From Lotus japonicus (Eukaryota; Streptophyta; Magnoliopsida; Fabales; Fabaceae), in contig NC_080042.1 in assembly GCF_012489685.1 (NCBI RefSeq), forward strand, positions 59,501,069 through 59,565,068: a stretch of 64,000 bases of DNA, given 5' to 3'. Positions 22,821 to 35,646 of the stretch are shown piece after piece (the stretch's first letter is position 1; each line of letters begins with the position of its first letter). The notes beneath the pieces are model-generated. The model ran no database searches and was not told where the DNA came from. It was given only the letters and a program-made list of their open reading frames with translations. Both the position numbers and the translations under genes were made by a program.

Positions 22821-23418
22821 ATTTTGCGCCAGGAGTGTCCCATATTGGATTGCTTCCTCAGCGGCGGCGTCATGAAACTCGTCAGCGAGCCAACTCTACC
22901 TTCAACCCGCCCCCTCTGCTCCGTCCTCCCTGTTCATCTATACCGAGTTCCCTTTCCCCAACTGCTGCCGCTCACCACCGCATCACAGTGAAAAAAATCC
23001 CCAAATTCTTCCAAACCCTAAATCTCAATCGAACACTCCAAGCCACTCCCTACATCACGGAATAACCCAGCCAAACAGATCTTGTGGTGGTTGTGGTGAA
23101 GGGAGGGTGGTGGAGAATAGGCAGAGGTGCTTGTGGTGAAGGCATATTTGAAACGGCGAGCAGATTTTGAGGTGGTTGTGGGGGAGAGAGGTGGAGGAAG
23201 GGAGGGATTCTGGTGGTGGAGGAAGGGAGGAGGTGGAAGAATAAATTTTTTTATTCTGGGTTTTGGTTGTTAGAGGACGATGACGATGAAGGTGAGAAAA
23301 AAACAGAAGATGTGTTCTTGTGGTGAAGGCTGGGTTTGGGTTGAAGATGATGGGAATGATGAAGATGGAATTAATTTTTTGAGTAAGGGTAAAAGAGTCA
23401 ATTTGTTTGGTTGTGCAA
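22821..23418. other. GC/GGTGG-rich stretch without a recognised gene
   Basis: Reading frames here are short and low-complexity (GTGGTGGAGG-type runs at 23080-23240). Nothing is recognisable before the retrotransposon LTR at 23419. Confidence 0.5.
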
Positions 23419-23738
23419 TGTTCCGTGCTAGAACATAGAGAGGGAATGTAGTACCCAAAGTGTGAGGAAAGTGATGTGAATGCTTAGAGAGAGAAACTCT
23501 AACCGCTTAGAGAGAGAAAATATAACTGAATTTCAATGCTATTATTTCCCAAATGAGCTAAGAGTCCTTTACAATTGGTATTCCCCTCCTTTTTATAGAG
23601 GTGGAGTTGGGCTTTGGCGCCCTTAATCTGTCCAAATGGGCCAGTTGGGCCTCGGGAAGGGAGGCCCAAGGTCATGACGCGTCCCCCGCCCAAGGTCAGG
23701 TCTCCTGGGCGAGGGACCCTGGAGTCTCGCCCAGTCCA
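23419..23738 (-). repeat. Tat element 3' LTR
   Basis: Starts tgttccgtgctagaacatag and ends cgcccagtcca. It differs from 41321-41640 at about a dozen positions. No clear polypurine tract is seen next to it. Confidence 0.85.
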
Positions 23739-24412
23739 CAAGACACCAAGCTCGAAGCATGAGAGCTAAGTGTGTCTTTAAATAAAAAATAAGGCGAGGT
23801 CCCCTAAGGATACTGACTAAAACTTAAAAACTTAAAATCTAGAAGTGAAGAACAACGACCAACATGGCCTGATAAATAGAGCCTTTGCAATCAACACTTT
23901 TGGACCTCCAGCCGCGCCCTCTTCTTCCGAGCGACCCAAGTCCACAAGCGGGCTTGTGGCGACGACTTTTAGTCTGCCCGCCTCAGCATAGTTATGCACG
24001 TGCCTTGAATCGTGACACTCTGTCGCGTGTTGTGTCCATCCCACGCATCGAACCTTGAAGTGACGCCAGTGGTCAGTGAATCCACAGAATCTCAACCGCT
24101 ACCTTTGACATGTTCCTTCCAGTCACGTCACAATTTTGATAATTTGAATTTCAATCAACCGGCAGCAACCGTTGCAGCTTTCACTCAATGCGGCACCCCC
24201 ATTTTTCCAAAACCAGCGCCACGTCTCCCGAGGCAATCATTCCACCTTTGTCATGATGGGGCACGATTTCCCAACCGTTCCTTATCCCAACCTTTAAATT
24301 CAACTTCTCTCTCTTACTTGCCACCTTTGAAACCCTCCACAGCCTTGCAAAGTTACTCAAGTTATTACTACAACATCTTCTCCTCTTTCGACTCAGCTCT
24401 ACTCTGCAAAAG

Positions 24413-26708
24413 ATGACTCTTCAACGCCGCACCGAAGGATCCTCTCGACTCCAGAGCCCCGCTCAAACATCCCGCGCCCCGGCTACTCCTCCTCCGGCCG
24501 GGGGACTTCCCCTTAAAGAAAATGAGAAAAGTGCCTTCTAGCACCAAGTCCTTTCCATCCTTCCTCCGTCTGCCACCCGGGAACCCACTCTAAAAGCTAT
24601 CTGCCAACCCTCTGAGTTGTCCACCGACAAATCCATCGCCGAGTTAGCCCGCCGGGTCGGAGGGTTATGCCACGAAAAATCCCTTGAGGATGTCCTTATC
24701 ACCAGCCGAGGCTTGAGCATCTGTCGCCCTTGGAAGTGCCGCACACTCGAACAAGGCGCGAAAGCGCCCCACTTCTTCTATCTTTACGAGTACTTCTTTC
24801 TTGATCTGGGGATCAAACTACCATTCTCCCCTTTTCATTGCCAGGTTTTGAGGGAGATCAACGGAGCCCCAAGCCAACTTCATCCGAACGCCTGGGCTTT
24901 CATTCGATGCTACAAGATTCTGTGCAACGCCGTCAACCTCGAAGCCAAAACGTCCCATTTCTTCTATTTCTACGGCGTGGAACCAAGATCCTTGAAAGCC
25001 GAGACTCCCGGGTGGGTCTCCCTGAAGTCTCGAACGGGTCGGCAACATCTCCAACCTTATAAGAGCAATATCAAGATGGGGCCCGGGCGCCGATATTTTC
25101 GCATAATCGTGCACCCCTCTTATCCTAAAGCTTTCACACGTCGGGATGGGACTGCTTCATTCCATTTTTATTGGACCGAGGATCCCCGCGACGTTCCTCC
25201 GCCACCCGACACATCACTAAGCAATGAAGATAAAGCCATCCTCGGCTTCCTCGCCAGGTTCCCCATCCTTGAATGCTCCTAGTTGCTCGAAGCCGCTCGT
25301 GAAAACACACTCCACACCCTCCTAGAAGGGATTGATTTTACTGTGGCCGCGCTACAACGCGCCTTAACTGCCGATTCACTCGAGTTTCCTCCTGTTTTCA
25401 ATACCCAGGTGAGCAAAAGGAAATGCGTCGTTGCCGATTCTGACGCCGAGGCTGGCGTTCTCCCACCGAAGAAGGTCAAGAGATCTTCTTCTGCTCCAGG
25501 TGCTGCTGGGTATGATGAGGCTACACCGGGTGTCGTCCCATTGCCCTCAACTGACGATCTAGGGTCGAGACTTCCTCGCCTCAGAAGTTGAAAAAGAAGA
25601 AAAAGAAGGGTAAGAAACCTCCATCTGGTGAAGCATCTGCCCCTCACCTGGCGGGCGATGAGACTTCGAAGCCCTTGGGCGGTGCCGAGCCTTCACGTTG
25701 CCCAGAGGAAGTTTCCGCTGGCCAACAACTTCTTGAAGATTCTCCCCAAACGATTCCTTCCTCCGGTCAAGTCGGGGCGGACCCAGCTGGAGTATCTTTC
25801 GCCCGACCGGTGAGCCCTCAGGATGAAGGTGCAAGCCCTCAAGCATCGCCAGTCTTTTGCCCCCCAGTCCTGAAATCAACCATGCTACTACTGGCGATCA
25901 AACGAGATCTTCACCAAGCCAACAACCATCCACCATCGACTTCATGTTATCCAACGCCTTCCTCGGGAACATGAGAGCAGCTGGGATTCCTGACCTTGAC
26001 ATCGCCGCGCAGGAAGCCCTCAACCACCTCTTGCGAGCGGGGTGCCTCTTCGCCCAACTATCCCAAGACTCAGCTTCTTCCGCAGAGGCGGAGAAACTTC
26101 AACAAGAGGTTGAAGGTTACCGTGCGGCCACACAGGAGGCTCATAATGAATGGGACAAGTTGCTGACCCAGGTGGTAGCTCAAACGAGGAAACTGACCGA
26201 CATAGGCGTTGATATGAACTACCACGAGGAGGACCTGGCTGCTTGCAAGGAAAGGACGGATGATTTAGAGTTGGATTGGTATGAACTTCAGCAAGAGGTG
26301 AAGGCAAAAACGGAGACAATCAATGCCGGCAGGGCCGCTTGCATCGTCCAAGGCAAGGAGATCGCGTTCCTTCAAAGCGAGTTGGGTGCGGCGAACGAGG
26401 CCTTGGCTGATGTGAGGTCACAACTTGAGGTAGAAAACCAGGCCCTCGCGGATATGGACTCCAAAATCAAAACCTCTCAAGCCCGGTTGGTGGCCGATGT
26501 TGCTGCTGAGGTCGTGGAAGAACGTGGTCGCGGCTTCTTTCTCGCCAAGGCTCAGGTTCAACATCTCTACCTAGGAATTAACCTTGATGGAATGGGAGCT
26601 TTCAAGAATATTACCTCACATGGGCTCGTTGGCCTTGACGATCCTCCGGGCTTCACCGCCGAGCGTTTTGCCGCTGCAGAAATTGAGAGGGAGAAATCGT
26701 CAATGTAA
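24413..26708 (+). pseudogene. Antisense ORF (aORF) of the Tat element, putative gypsy-type transposon domain plus coiled coil
   Basis: Transcribed opposite to gag. From the ATG at 24413 the frame runs through a Pro/Ser-rich leader to a TAG (24539). The conserved block is LSICRPWKCRT...HFFYLYEYFFLDLGIKLPFS...LREINGAPSQLHPNAWAFIR, matching the plant domain called putative gypsy-type transposon (PF04195 in my memory). A second TAG lies at 25280, frame changes occur near 25585 (Lys-rich KKKKKKGKK) and in a C-run near 25860, and the rest to 26708 is a long heptad-rich coiled coil (EAEKLQQEVEGY, LELDWYELQQEVKAKTE). The function of aORFs is unknown. This copy carries two stops and two frameshifts. 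Confidence 0.78.
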
Positions 26709-26785
26709 AAATAACTATGTGTAATTGACTCTGTTGTTTTTTTTATTGTTCTTATATTTTTCCTTAGTTTGAATTCATCTCGCGT

Positions 26786-26928
26786 TTGCTCGTCACCATT
26801 TAGTCAATTTCTTTTTAGGAATTTTTGCTTTGCGCTCGCCCGTTGCCATTTAGGCAACTTTTCAGGAATTTTCGCCTTGTGCTCGCCTGTCGCCATTTAG
26901 GCAACTATTTAGGGATTTTCGCCTTGCG
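26786..26928 (+). repeat. Three tandem units of about 48 bp in the Tat element
   Basis: Units start near 26786, 26833 and 26881, each with gctcg(c/t)c(c/t)gt.gccatttaggcaa...ttttcgcctt. Tandem repeats in the untranslated part between pol and aORF or LTR are common in Tat elements. Confidence 0.7.
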
Positions 26929-27242
26929 TTCGTGTAGCGATTTTGAAGGTGTGCCGAAGAAACTAGGACTTTTGCTCATTTTGAGGCTTTTATTCACACC
27001 AATATTTCCCGTAAGAGCAGATGTGGCCTTGGCGGTTTCATCCCGCCAAGGGCTTACACTGCTGGGGGCCCAATGGCCATATGGGTTTACCCATACTTAT
27101 GCCTAGTTTATTTTCTCGCCCATATTTCGGGGAGGCCTCGTATTCCCAGATTTCGGGGAGACTAAGGGGATAAGGGACCCACCCCACTTTGGGGACAAGT
27201 CACTTTCCCGCACACATCGCCAACGAGAGGTTAGCGCTTCGC

Positions 27243-27441
27243 GTCGGACTTTCCCGGAGCAATCCCCAGACATCAAGGTCGTTTTGGGATTGCCACCTTG
27301 GGGGATTTTTTCCCACAGAGCGAACGTGACATGTTAGTTGAGCTGCTATTTGGATAGCACCGGCTCGTGCCGGACTTTCCCGGAGCAATCCCCAGACATC
27401 AAGGTCGTGTTGGGATTTCCACCTCGGGGAATTTTTCCCAC
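27243..27441 (+). repeat. Two direct repeats of about 73 bp, period 126 bp, in the Tat element
   Basis: 27243-27316 and 27369-27441 share cggactttcccggagcaatc and most following bases, with a non-identical spacer. They lie just left of the copia insertion. Confidence 0.7.
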
Positions 27442-27568
27442 CGGACGACCGCATCTTTTGAATTAGGAGTATTGCTGGTGAATATCCTTTTTGCATTTCA
27501 TCTGTAAAAGATTTTTTGTACATTGAGGGATGCCTCATTAAAAAACTCCCGAGATGGAGAAAAAGAGT

Positions 27569-28784
27569 GCTTCTCTATGTAAGATCAAGTTTTGATCGAG
27601 TAGTACAACTCTATGTTTTGATGATTACAAGTTAACATTTGAGTATGAACAATTATGGTACTCTAACGTGTTTTTCTGAGTGTGCTATTTACAGGCTCTG
27701 ACCTCAATTCAATCTCACACAAATCAGAAGCACTGTGCTTAAAGAGTGACCCAAGCAACGCTTTCGCAACATCTATGTTCACTCTGAACAGTAGAAATGC
27801 TTCAGAAGATCTGAAGTTATACAAGCTCTGATATGGACTCAGTCACTTGAAGCTCTGAAGGTCCAGAAGTTCTGACAACCATGAAACTCTGAAGGTTCAG
27901 ATGTTCTGATGGTGTAGAAGACTCTGAAGATCCAGAAGCTGAATAAGTGGAAACTCTGATGTCCAGAAGCAAGAAACTCTGAAGACCATGTACTTCCCTC
28001 TGAGTTCAGAATCAGAAGATACAACGGTCAGAGGATCTGTGCTTTCCCTCTGACTCTGATCAACTGGCTTCACAAGTTCCAACATGAAGCATTCCCCTGA
28101 TCAGAAGTCTGATAGGTTTAAAGGTCAAGTCACTATCCAAGTACAAAAGCATATGTACTATCCTGACGACCTACCTAACGTTCTCAGCCACAGCAGAAGC
28201 TGGAATTTCCAGAACTGCCCTCCAACGGTAGCATTTCCATGCAGCGTTCAAACCCTAATCCTTGGAGTATAAATAGAGGCTGAAGATTGAAAGATGCGGT
28301 TGGAAGAATTACACACGCGCAAGCTATACTCAAAAACTTCTTAGCATTCTTTCATCTGAATTCATTGTGTTTACTATTAGCTTTTCAGAAGCAAATCTCT
28401 TGTAAACATTCTTTCTTAAACAGTTTGTTTAGCTACCTTTAGGAGATCAAGGTTGATCGGATCCTAGAGAAGACTAAGAGAGTGAATCTTAGTGTGAGCT
28501 AAGTCAGTGTAATTGTTAGTCACTTGTAGGTTTCAAGTGCAGTTGTAACACTTTACCTGATTAGTGGATTGCCTTCATTTTAAGAAAGAAGAAATCACCT
28601 TAACGGGTGGACTGGATTAGCTTAAGGGATTTATCAAGTGAACCAGGATAAAAATCCTTGTGTGCTTTTCTATCTCTTATCTTTAGCACTTAGTTCTCGA
28701 AAAGATTTGTTAAAATCTTTAAGGTGGAAGTTTTATCTTGAAAACATTATTCAAACCTCCCCTTTCTACCGTTTTTCATACCTT
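27569..28784 (+). repeat. Copia 5'-side LTR (copy 1)
   Basis: Nearly identical to 36926-38141. It has a TATA-like stretch near 28268 (gtataaatagagg), a plausible pol II promoter. Both LTRs share the bases cttctcta just before tgtaag, so the exact start is uncertain. Confidence 0.82.
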
Positions 28785-30493
28785 CAATCTTTAGTGCCTG
28801 ACGTACTCGCCACCCACTCCCTGTCGTCGCGGAATTGCCTTTCTTGCCAGCTTGCCTTTAATTCACTTTCTCGTTCATTCCACTTGGCTTTTTTGTTCCC
28901 GAAAGTCACTGTTCTGTCCAATTTCCCTTGCTTTGCCTTAGCCTTTCCCTTGTTCTTGTTGCGGTACGTCAGGCCTCTCTTCCCCGCCTTTTGTTTTTCC
29001 TGGGTCCGCCCGAACACTTCCTTTCCCTTTTGTTCGTAACCTTGGCGCTGAAAAACCTCTGAGTCCATTTCCTGGCCTATCGCCGCTTTCCCTTCCTGCT
29101 CGTTCGGTCCCTTGCTCGAAAGAGCTTGTGTCCTGAACCGCGGAAGTTGCCATAGTGTCGCATCTTTCGGACTCCAGCTGAAGAGGTTGAAATTATCCTC
29201 TACCAACTTCTCCAATCGCCGCTCTTGACCTGGCGTGAGCCTAGGCTCGATTTCCAGCACCCCTACTAAACTTATACCTTTCCTAGTCATCAATAATCCC
29301 AACCCAGCGTTCCTCTGCTCGGATATCTGTGAATTGCTCATTTCGCCCTGCCTTACCTTCTTGCTTAACCCGACTCTGACTGTCCCGCTGCCCCTTTACC
29401 TTCCTGTCGAGAATCTGTTCTGTCTCTTGCTTCCGCTTGCTCAACCTGTCTTGTTTGCCTTCTAGAATCTCAACCTCGTGGCACCGGTGTCCCTCGCCAG
29501 CTCCTTTTTTGCCGTACATGCTGAGGTTGTTGTTGTAACATTCTCTGGCTCGTCTTTGGTTGACTGCAATCTTTCCCACTCGTCCGCACATCAGCGGATA
29601 CTTGACCGCCATATGGGCCGTGGAGATTACCGCACAAATACGGTTAAGTGTATTCCTTCCTATAATGACGTTGTATGAAGCTACGTCCTGTATCACGAGG
29701 TATCTCACACAAAGGAGCTTGGCATTCTCATCGACCCCAAAGATTGTGTCCAAATCTATATATCCCCGCACCCTAACTTGCTCGCCTGAAAACCCCACCA
29801 GAGTTCTTGTATAAGGCATTAAATCTTTATCTGTTAATCCCAACTGATCGAATGCATCTCCATAGATGATATCAGCAGAGCTACATTGGTCCATAAGGAC
29901 TCGGCGGACATTGAAACTGTTGATCCTGATCATGACGACTATAGGGTCATCCTTGTGCGTTTTAAACCCCTCAAAGTCTGTCGTTGAACTTACTATGCCG
30001 GGATGTTTGAACCCAAAAGGAGATTCGTATTGTTGCACCGACGTCACCGCCCTAGCGTGTCTTCTCCTTGCTGAAGCTGTTACGCCACCCCCGCTGAAAC
30101 CGCCTGCAATTGTATTTATCGTGCCAACCGGTGGCTCAAGATCCTTATTAAAGGTTTCCTTTGCTCCTTTCTTCCGTGCGGCCAGCGTCTCTTCTTTGTT
30201 AGTATTCGGCGTGTGGCGACGATCTTCCCGCCGGCGATCATCTTGCTGGCGAGATCCCCTGTACTTGTTCCCCTGCTTTTGCTCTCCGTTCCAACGATCA
30301 CCGCGTTCATTCAGCTGCGACCTCCCCGCTCGGATGAGTCTCTCAATCTCATTCTTCAAAGTAAAGCAATCCCCAGTGTCATGTCCTGCTGAGCGGTGAT
30401 ATTCACACCACTTGGTCTTATTTGTCGTTGTCCGCGGCGGGTCAGCTCCTCTTTCGCCCCCTTCAACTGCGTGCGCTGCCTTGACTTCACGCA
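28139..30493 (-). other. Duplicated Tat gag/protease segment downstream of the 5'-side LTR (segment proper 28785-30493)
   Basis: 28785-30493 repeats 38142-39848 with about 1% difference. It holds the distal part of Tat gag and protease on the minus strand (EYHRSAGHDTGDCFTLKNEI knuckle-like motif; DQCSSADIIYGDAF protease site). The reading frame remains open through 29283-30493. The right edge is abrupt: Tat sequence ...gacttcacgca joins copia gag at 30494. The segment is therefore foreign to the copia element. Confidence 0.75.
29283..30493 (-). pseudogene. Tat gag-protease fragment (duplicate copy)
   Basis: A fragment of the gag-protease polyprotein lacking the first ~290 residues of the full copy at 39121-40647. 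It keeps CEYHRSAGHDTGDCFTL, a Gly-rich linker (NTIAGGFSGGGVTAS) and a retropepsin-like region (VLMDQCSSADIIYGDAFDQLGL, VASYNVIIGRNTLNR). The active-site motif has Cys where Gly is usual. Codons that are stops in the other copy (39121) are still sense here. The first residues of the apparent ORF (beyond 30493) come from copia DNA read in the wrong strand. Confidence 0.75.
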
Positions 30494-30502
30494 AGGTCAG
30501 AG

Positions 30503-31690
30503 ATGACTGCAGATCAAAAGAAGCTTTACTCACAACATCACAAAGCTAGAGCAATTCTTCTAAGTGCTATCTCTTATGAAGAGTACCAGAAGATTACCGA
30601 TCGTGAGTATGCAAAAGACATTTTTGAATCCCTGAAGATGTCTCATGAAGGAAACAAGAAAGTCAAAGAATCAAAGGCATTGTCGTTGATCCAAAAGTAT
30701 GAATCCTTCGTCATGGAGCCAAACGAGTCCATTGAAGAAATGTTTTCCAGATTTCAGTTGCTTGTAGCTGGAATACGACCTCTCAACAAGAGCTACACAA
30801 CAAAAGATCATGTCATAAGGGTCATCAGATGTCTTCCTGAAAGCTGGATGCCCTTGGTGACTTCAATAGAGCTTACGAGAGATGTTGAGCGTATGAGTTT
30901 AGAAGAACTCATCAGCATACTGAAGTGCCATGAGCTGAAACGCTCAGAGATGCAAGATCTAAGGAAGAAGTCAATAGCCTTAAAATCCAAATCTGAGAAG
31001 GCTAAAGCAGAAAAGTCAAAAGCTCTTCAAGCTGAAGAAGAAGAATCTGAAGAAGCATTAGAAGATTCTGATGAAGATGAGCTGACTCTGATCTCTAAAA
31101 GACTCAACCGAATATGGAAACACAGGCAGAGCAAGTACAAAGGCTCTGGAAAGGCCAAAGGAAAGTCTGAATCCTCAGGTCAGAAGAAGTCCTCAATTAA
31201 GGAAGTCACATGCTTTGAGTGCAAAGAATCAGGGCACTACAAAAGTGATTGTCCAAAATTGAAGAAGGACAAGAGGCCAAAGAAGCACTTCAAGACCTAG
31301 AAAAGTCTGATGGTGACTTTTGACGAATCAGAGTCAGAGGATGTTGACTCTGATGGTGAAGTCCAAGGACTCATGGCTATTGTCAAAGACAAAGGAGCAG
31401 AGTCAAAGGATGTCGTTGACTCTGACTCAGAATCAAAAGGAGATCCTAACTCAGACGATGAAAATGAGGTATTCGCTTCTTTCTCAACCTCTGAACTGAA
31501 ACATGATTTGTCTGATATTATGGATAAGTATAACTCTTTATTGTCTAAGCATAAGAAGCTGAAAAAGAACTTATCTGCTGTTTCTAAAACTCCTTCTGAA
31601 CATGAGAAAATCATTTCTGATTTGAAAAATGATAACCATGCTTTAGTTAACTCTAACTCTGTGCTTAAGAATCAAATTGCTAAGTTATAA
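30503..31690 (+). pseudogene. Copia gag, 5'-truncated
   Basis: The open frame starts just right of the junction at 30494, so the true N-terminus is missing. It has the UBN2-type gag pattern (RAILLSAISYEEYQKI, FESLKMSHEGNKKVKESK, MFSRFQLLVAGIRPLNKSY) and one CCHC knuckle (CFECKESGHYKSDC) near 31210-31252. A TAG at 31298 ends the first part, and the same frame then continues through an acidic Ser/Asp/Glu-rich stretch to TAA at 31688. Sirevirus gag proteins commonly have such long tails. The frame stays open across both stops otherwise. Confidence 0.85.
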
Positions 31691-31786
31691 GAAGTTATTG
31701 CCTGCGATGCCTCTAATAGTAAGCATGAATCTAAGTATGAAAAATCTTTTCAAAAATTCCTGGCTAAAAGCGTAGATAGAAGCCTG

Positions 31787-34538
31787 ATGGCCTCATTGAT
31801 CTATGGCGTGAGCAGAAATGGAATGCATGGCATTGGCTATTCTAAACCAATTAGAAATGAGCCTTCTATGCCTAAAGCTAAATCTTTGTATGAATGCTTT
31901 GTTCCCTCTGGTACCATATTGCCTGATCCTTTACCTGTTGAAGTTGTTAAACCTCCTCTTAAGAAGGGATCTTTCTCCATGTCTAAATATCATGCAAAAA
32001 TTCCTTTACATTATCATGTTGAGAAACCCAAGGTGATCAGAGCCTCTGGGGTAACTAACAAGAGAGGACCCAGAAAGTGGGTACCTAAGGATAAGATTAT
32101 CTATGTTGCAGATATCCTTTATAGCTCCACTGAAACACCAGTCATGGTATCTGGACAGTGGATGCTCGCGTTACATGACGGGAGAAAGGCGTATGTTCCA
32201 AGAGCTAAAACTTAAGCCTGGAGGCGAAGTTGGCTTTGGTGGCAACGAAAAGGGTAAAATTGTTGGTACTGGTACTATTTGTGTAGATAGTAGTCCATGC
32301 ATTGACAATGTTTTATTGGTAGACGGCTTAACACATAACTTATTGTCAATAAGTCAATTAGCTGACAAGGGTTATGATGTTATCTTCAATCAAAAGTCCT
32401 GCCGGGCTGTAAGTCAGATCGATGGCTCTGTTCTGTTTAACAACAAGAGAAAGAACAACATTTATAAGATCAGATTATCTGAGTTGGAGGCTCAGAATGT
32501 GAAGTGCCTTCTGTCTGTTAATGAAGAGCAATGGGTATGACATAGACGGTTAGGGCATGCCAGTATGAGAAAGATTTGTCAGCTGAGCAAGCTAAACCTT
32601 GTCAGGGGCTTACCCACTCTGAAGTTCTCTTCAGACGCTCTTTGTGAAGCATGTCAGAAAGGCAAATTCACAAAAGTCTCTTTCAAGGCAAAGAATGTTG
32701 TCTCAACCTCAAGGCCGTTGGAACTTCTGCATATCGACCTGTTTGGACCAGTGAAAACTGAGTCTATAGATGGCAAGAGATATGAGATGGTCATTGTTGA
32801 CGACTATAGCCGCTGGACATGGGTAAAATTTCTAACCCGCAAGGATGAGTCTCATGCTGTGTTCTCTACCTTCATAGCCCAAGTGCAAAACGAGAAGGCT
32901 TGTAGGATTGTGCGTGTCAGAAGTGACCATGGTGGAGAGTTTGAGAATGACAAGTTTGAGAGTCTGTTTGATTCCTATGGAATTGCACATGATTTCTCTT
33001 GTCCCAGAACTCCTCAACAAAATGGTGTTGTTGAGAGGAAGAACAGAACTCTTCAAGAGATGGCTAGAACCATGCTCCAAGAAACTGGCATGGCTAAGCA
33101 CTTTTGGGCAGAGGCAGTAAACACAGCATGTTACATTCAGAACAGAATCTCTGTGAGACCAATTCTGAATAAGACTCCCTATGAATTGTGGAAGAACATA
33201 AAACCCAACATTTCTTACTTTCATCCTTTTGGTTGTGTTTGTTATGTTCTTAATACTAAGGATATATTGCATAAATTTGATGCTAAGTCTTCTAAATGTC
33301 TATTAGTTGGTTACTCTGAGAGATCTAAAGGTTTTAGATTCTATAATTCTGATGCTAAAACTATTGAAGAATCTATTCATGTTAGATTTGACGATAAGCT
33401 TGACTCTGACCAGTCAAAGCTAGTTGAGAAATTTGCAGATTTAAGTATAAATGTTTCTGACAAAGGCAAAGCTCCAGAGGAAGCTGAGCCAGAGGAAGAT
33501 GAACCAGAAGAAGAAGCTGGTCCCTCTGATTCACAAACTCTGAAGAAGAGCAGAATCACTGCAGCTCATCCTAAGGAATTGATTCTGGGCAACAAAGACG
33601 AACCAGTCAGAACCAGATCAGCCTTCAGACCCTCTGAAGAGACCCTGCTTAGTCTGAAAGGATTGGTGTCCTTTATTGAACCCAAATCAATTGATGAAGC
33701 TCTTCAGGACAAGGACTGGATTTTGGCCATGGAAGAAGAATTGAATCAATTCTCCAAGAATGATGTTTGGAGCTTAGTGAAGAAGCCTGAAAGTGTCCAT
33801 GTAATTGGAACAAAATGGGTGTTCAGAAACAAGTTGAATGAGAAAGGAGATGTAGTCAGAAACAAGGCAAGGCTCGTTGCTCAAGGCTACAACCAGCAGG
33901 AAGGAATAGACTACACTGAAACATTTGCTCCAGTAGCAAGACTAGAAGCAATCAGACTGTTGATCTCTTTCTCAGTGAATCACAACATAATTCTACATCA
34001 GATGGATGTTAAGAGTGCCTTCCTAAATGGATACATATCAGAGGAAGTCTACGTTCATCAACCCCCAGGTTTTGAGGATGAGAAGAATCCAGACCATGTG
34101 TTCAAGTTGAAGAAATCACTCTATGGTCTGAAGCAAGCTCCCAGAGCATGGTATGAGAGACTCAGCTCATTCCTTCTGGAGAATGAGTTTGTAAGGGGTA
34201 AAGTAGATACAACTCTCTTTTGCAAAACTTACAAAGATAATATCTTAATTGTGCAAATTTATGTTGATGATATTATATTTGGTTCTGCTAATCAATCTCT
34301 ATGCAAAGAATTTTCTGAGATGATGCAGGCTGAATTTGAGATGAGTATGATGGGAGAACTCAAGTACTTTCTGGGAATACAAGTTGATCAAACACCAGAA
34401 GGAACATATATCTATCAGAGCAAGTACACTAAAGAACTTCTGAAGAAGTTCAATATGCTGGATTCTACAGTGGCCAAGACTGCAATGCATCCTACATGCA
34501 TTCTGGAGAAAGAAGATGCAAGTGGTAAAGTTTGTTAG
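31787..34538 (+). pseudogene. Copia protease, integrase and reverse transcriptase
   Basis: The frame shifts near 32140, inside the protease; its site (WYLDSGCSRYMTG) is read in the new frame. GAG-pre-integrase follows (HRRLGHASMRKI...) after a TGA at 32538. Integrase has HIDLFGPV, IVDDYSRWTWV, VRSDHGGEFEN and TPQQNGVVERKNRTLQEMARTML (the DDE set). RT has WVFRNKLNEKGDVVRNKARL, QMDVKSAFLNG, SLYGLKQAPRAWY and YVDDIIFG. The frame ends at TAG 34536, just before RNase H. Catalytic motifs are otherwise preserved, so the damage is mostly point nonsense changes. Confidence 0.9.
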
Positions 34539-35207
34539 AAGCTCTATCGTGGTATGATAGGATCACTTCTATACTTAACTGCATCTAGGCCAGATATATT
34601 GTTTAGTGTTCATTTATGTGCTCGTTTCCAATCAGATCCAAGGGAAACCCACTTAACTGCTGTTAAGAGGATCCTAAGGTATCTGAAAGGTACCACTAAC
34701 CTTGGCTTGATGTATAAGAAAACATCAGAGTATAAGCTTTCAGGTTATTGTGATGCTGATTATGCTGGAGATAGAAGAGAGAGAAAAAACACTTCTGGAA
34801 ATTGTCAATTTCTGGGAAGCAACTTAGTCTCATGGGCAAGCAAGAGGCAATCAACCATTGCACTATCTACTGCAGAGGCAGAATATATCTCAGCAGCAAT
34901 ATGCAGCACTCAGATGCTCTGGATGAAACATCAGCTGGAGGATTATCAAATCCTTGAGAGCAATATCCCAATCTATTGTGATAACACTGCTGCAATTTCA
35001 TTGAGTAAGAATCTTATCTTACATTCAAGGGCAAAGCACATTGAGGTAAAGTATCATTTCATTAGAGATTATGTACAGAAGGGCGTACTTCTTTTGAAGT
35101 TTGTTGATACTGACCATCAATGGGCAGATCTCTTTACAAAGCCCTTAGCAGAAGATAGATTTAATTTCATTCTGAAAAATCTGAATATGGACTTTTGTCC
35201 AGTATGA
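34539..35207 (+). pseudogene. Copia RNase H
   Basis: In frame with RT beyond the TAG at 34536-34538. It contains GSLLYLTASRPDILFSV, LRYLKGTTNLGLMY, the RNase H catalytic residues in GYCDADYAGD and STAEAEYISAA, and YCDNTAAISLSKN, and ends ADLFTKPLAEDRFNFILKNL, the usual copia C-terminus. It is intact apart from the upstream stop. Confidence 0.9.
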
Positions 35208-35646
35208 AGATGGATCAGAACCTCTGACTATGATACTTCCTTATCAGAAGATGTCTAGTTCAAAAGGTAACTCTATCAGAGTTTATGTACCCATTGGTAC
35301 TGACTCTGAAGCTGAGACAGTAAACGTGTGTCAGTATTTCTGATACATAGTTCCTTGTGCCCGTGTTGACAGTCTGTCGTAATACGTGTTGTTATGATTC
35401 TCTCCTGCGTGTGATATGTGTATTAACTGTCACTATGATGTCTTTAATTTTTAACCGTTGATTTTAAATTGCTTTTTGAATCAACAACGGTTATTTGTCA
35501 AAACCCACTATACACACACGTTCCCCTACACTTACGGTTTTTACTCTCTCTCTCTCTCTTCAGTTTTTCAAAACCTCTTACCCACGATCTCTTTCTCTCT
35601 CTATTCATCCTTCTCCTTCTACCCAAAACCTTCAATCGACTTCAAG

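Noticed and set aside
24413..26708. Host gene with coiled coil
   Set aside because: It lies inside a Tat element between 3' LTR and gag, where aORFs are known, and carries stops and frameshifts.
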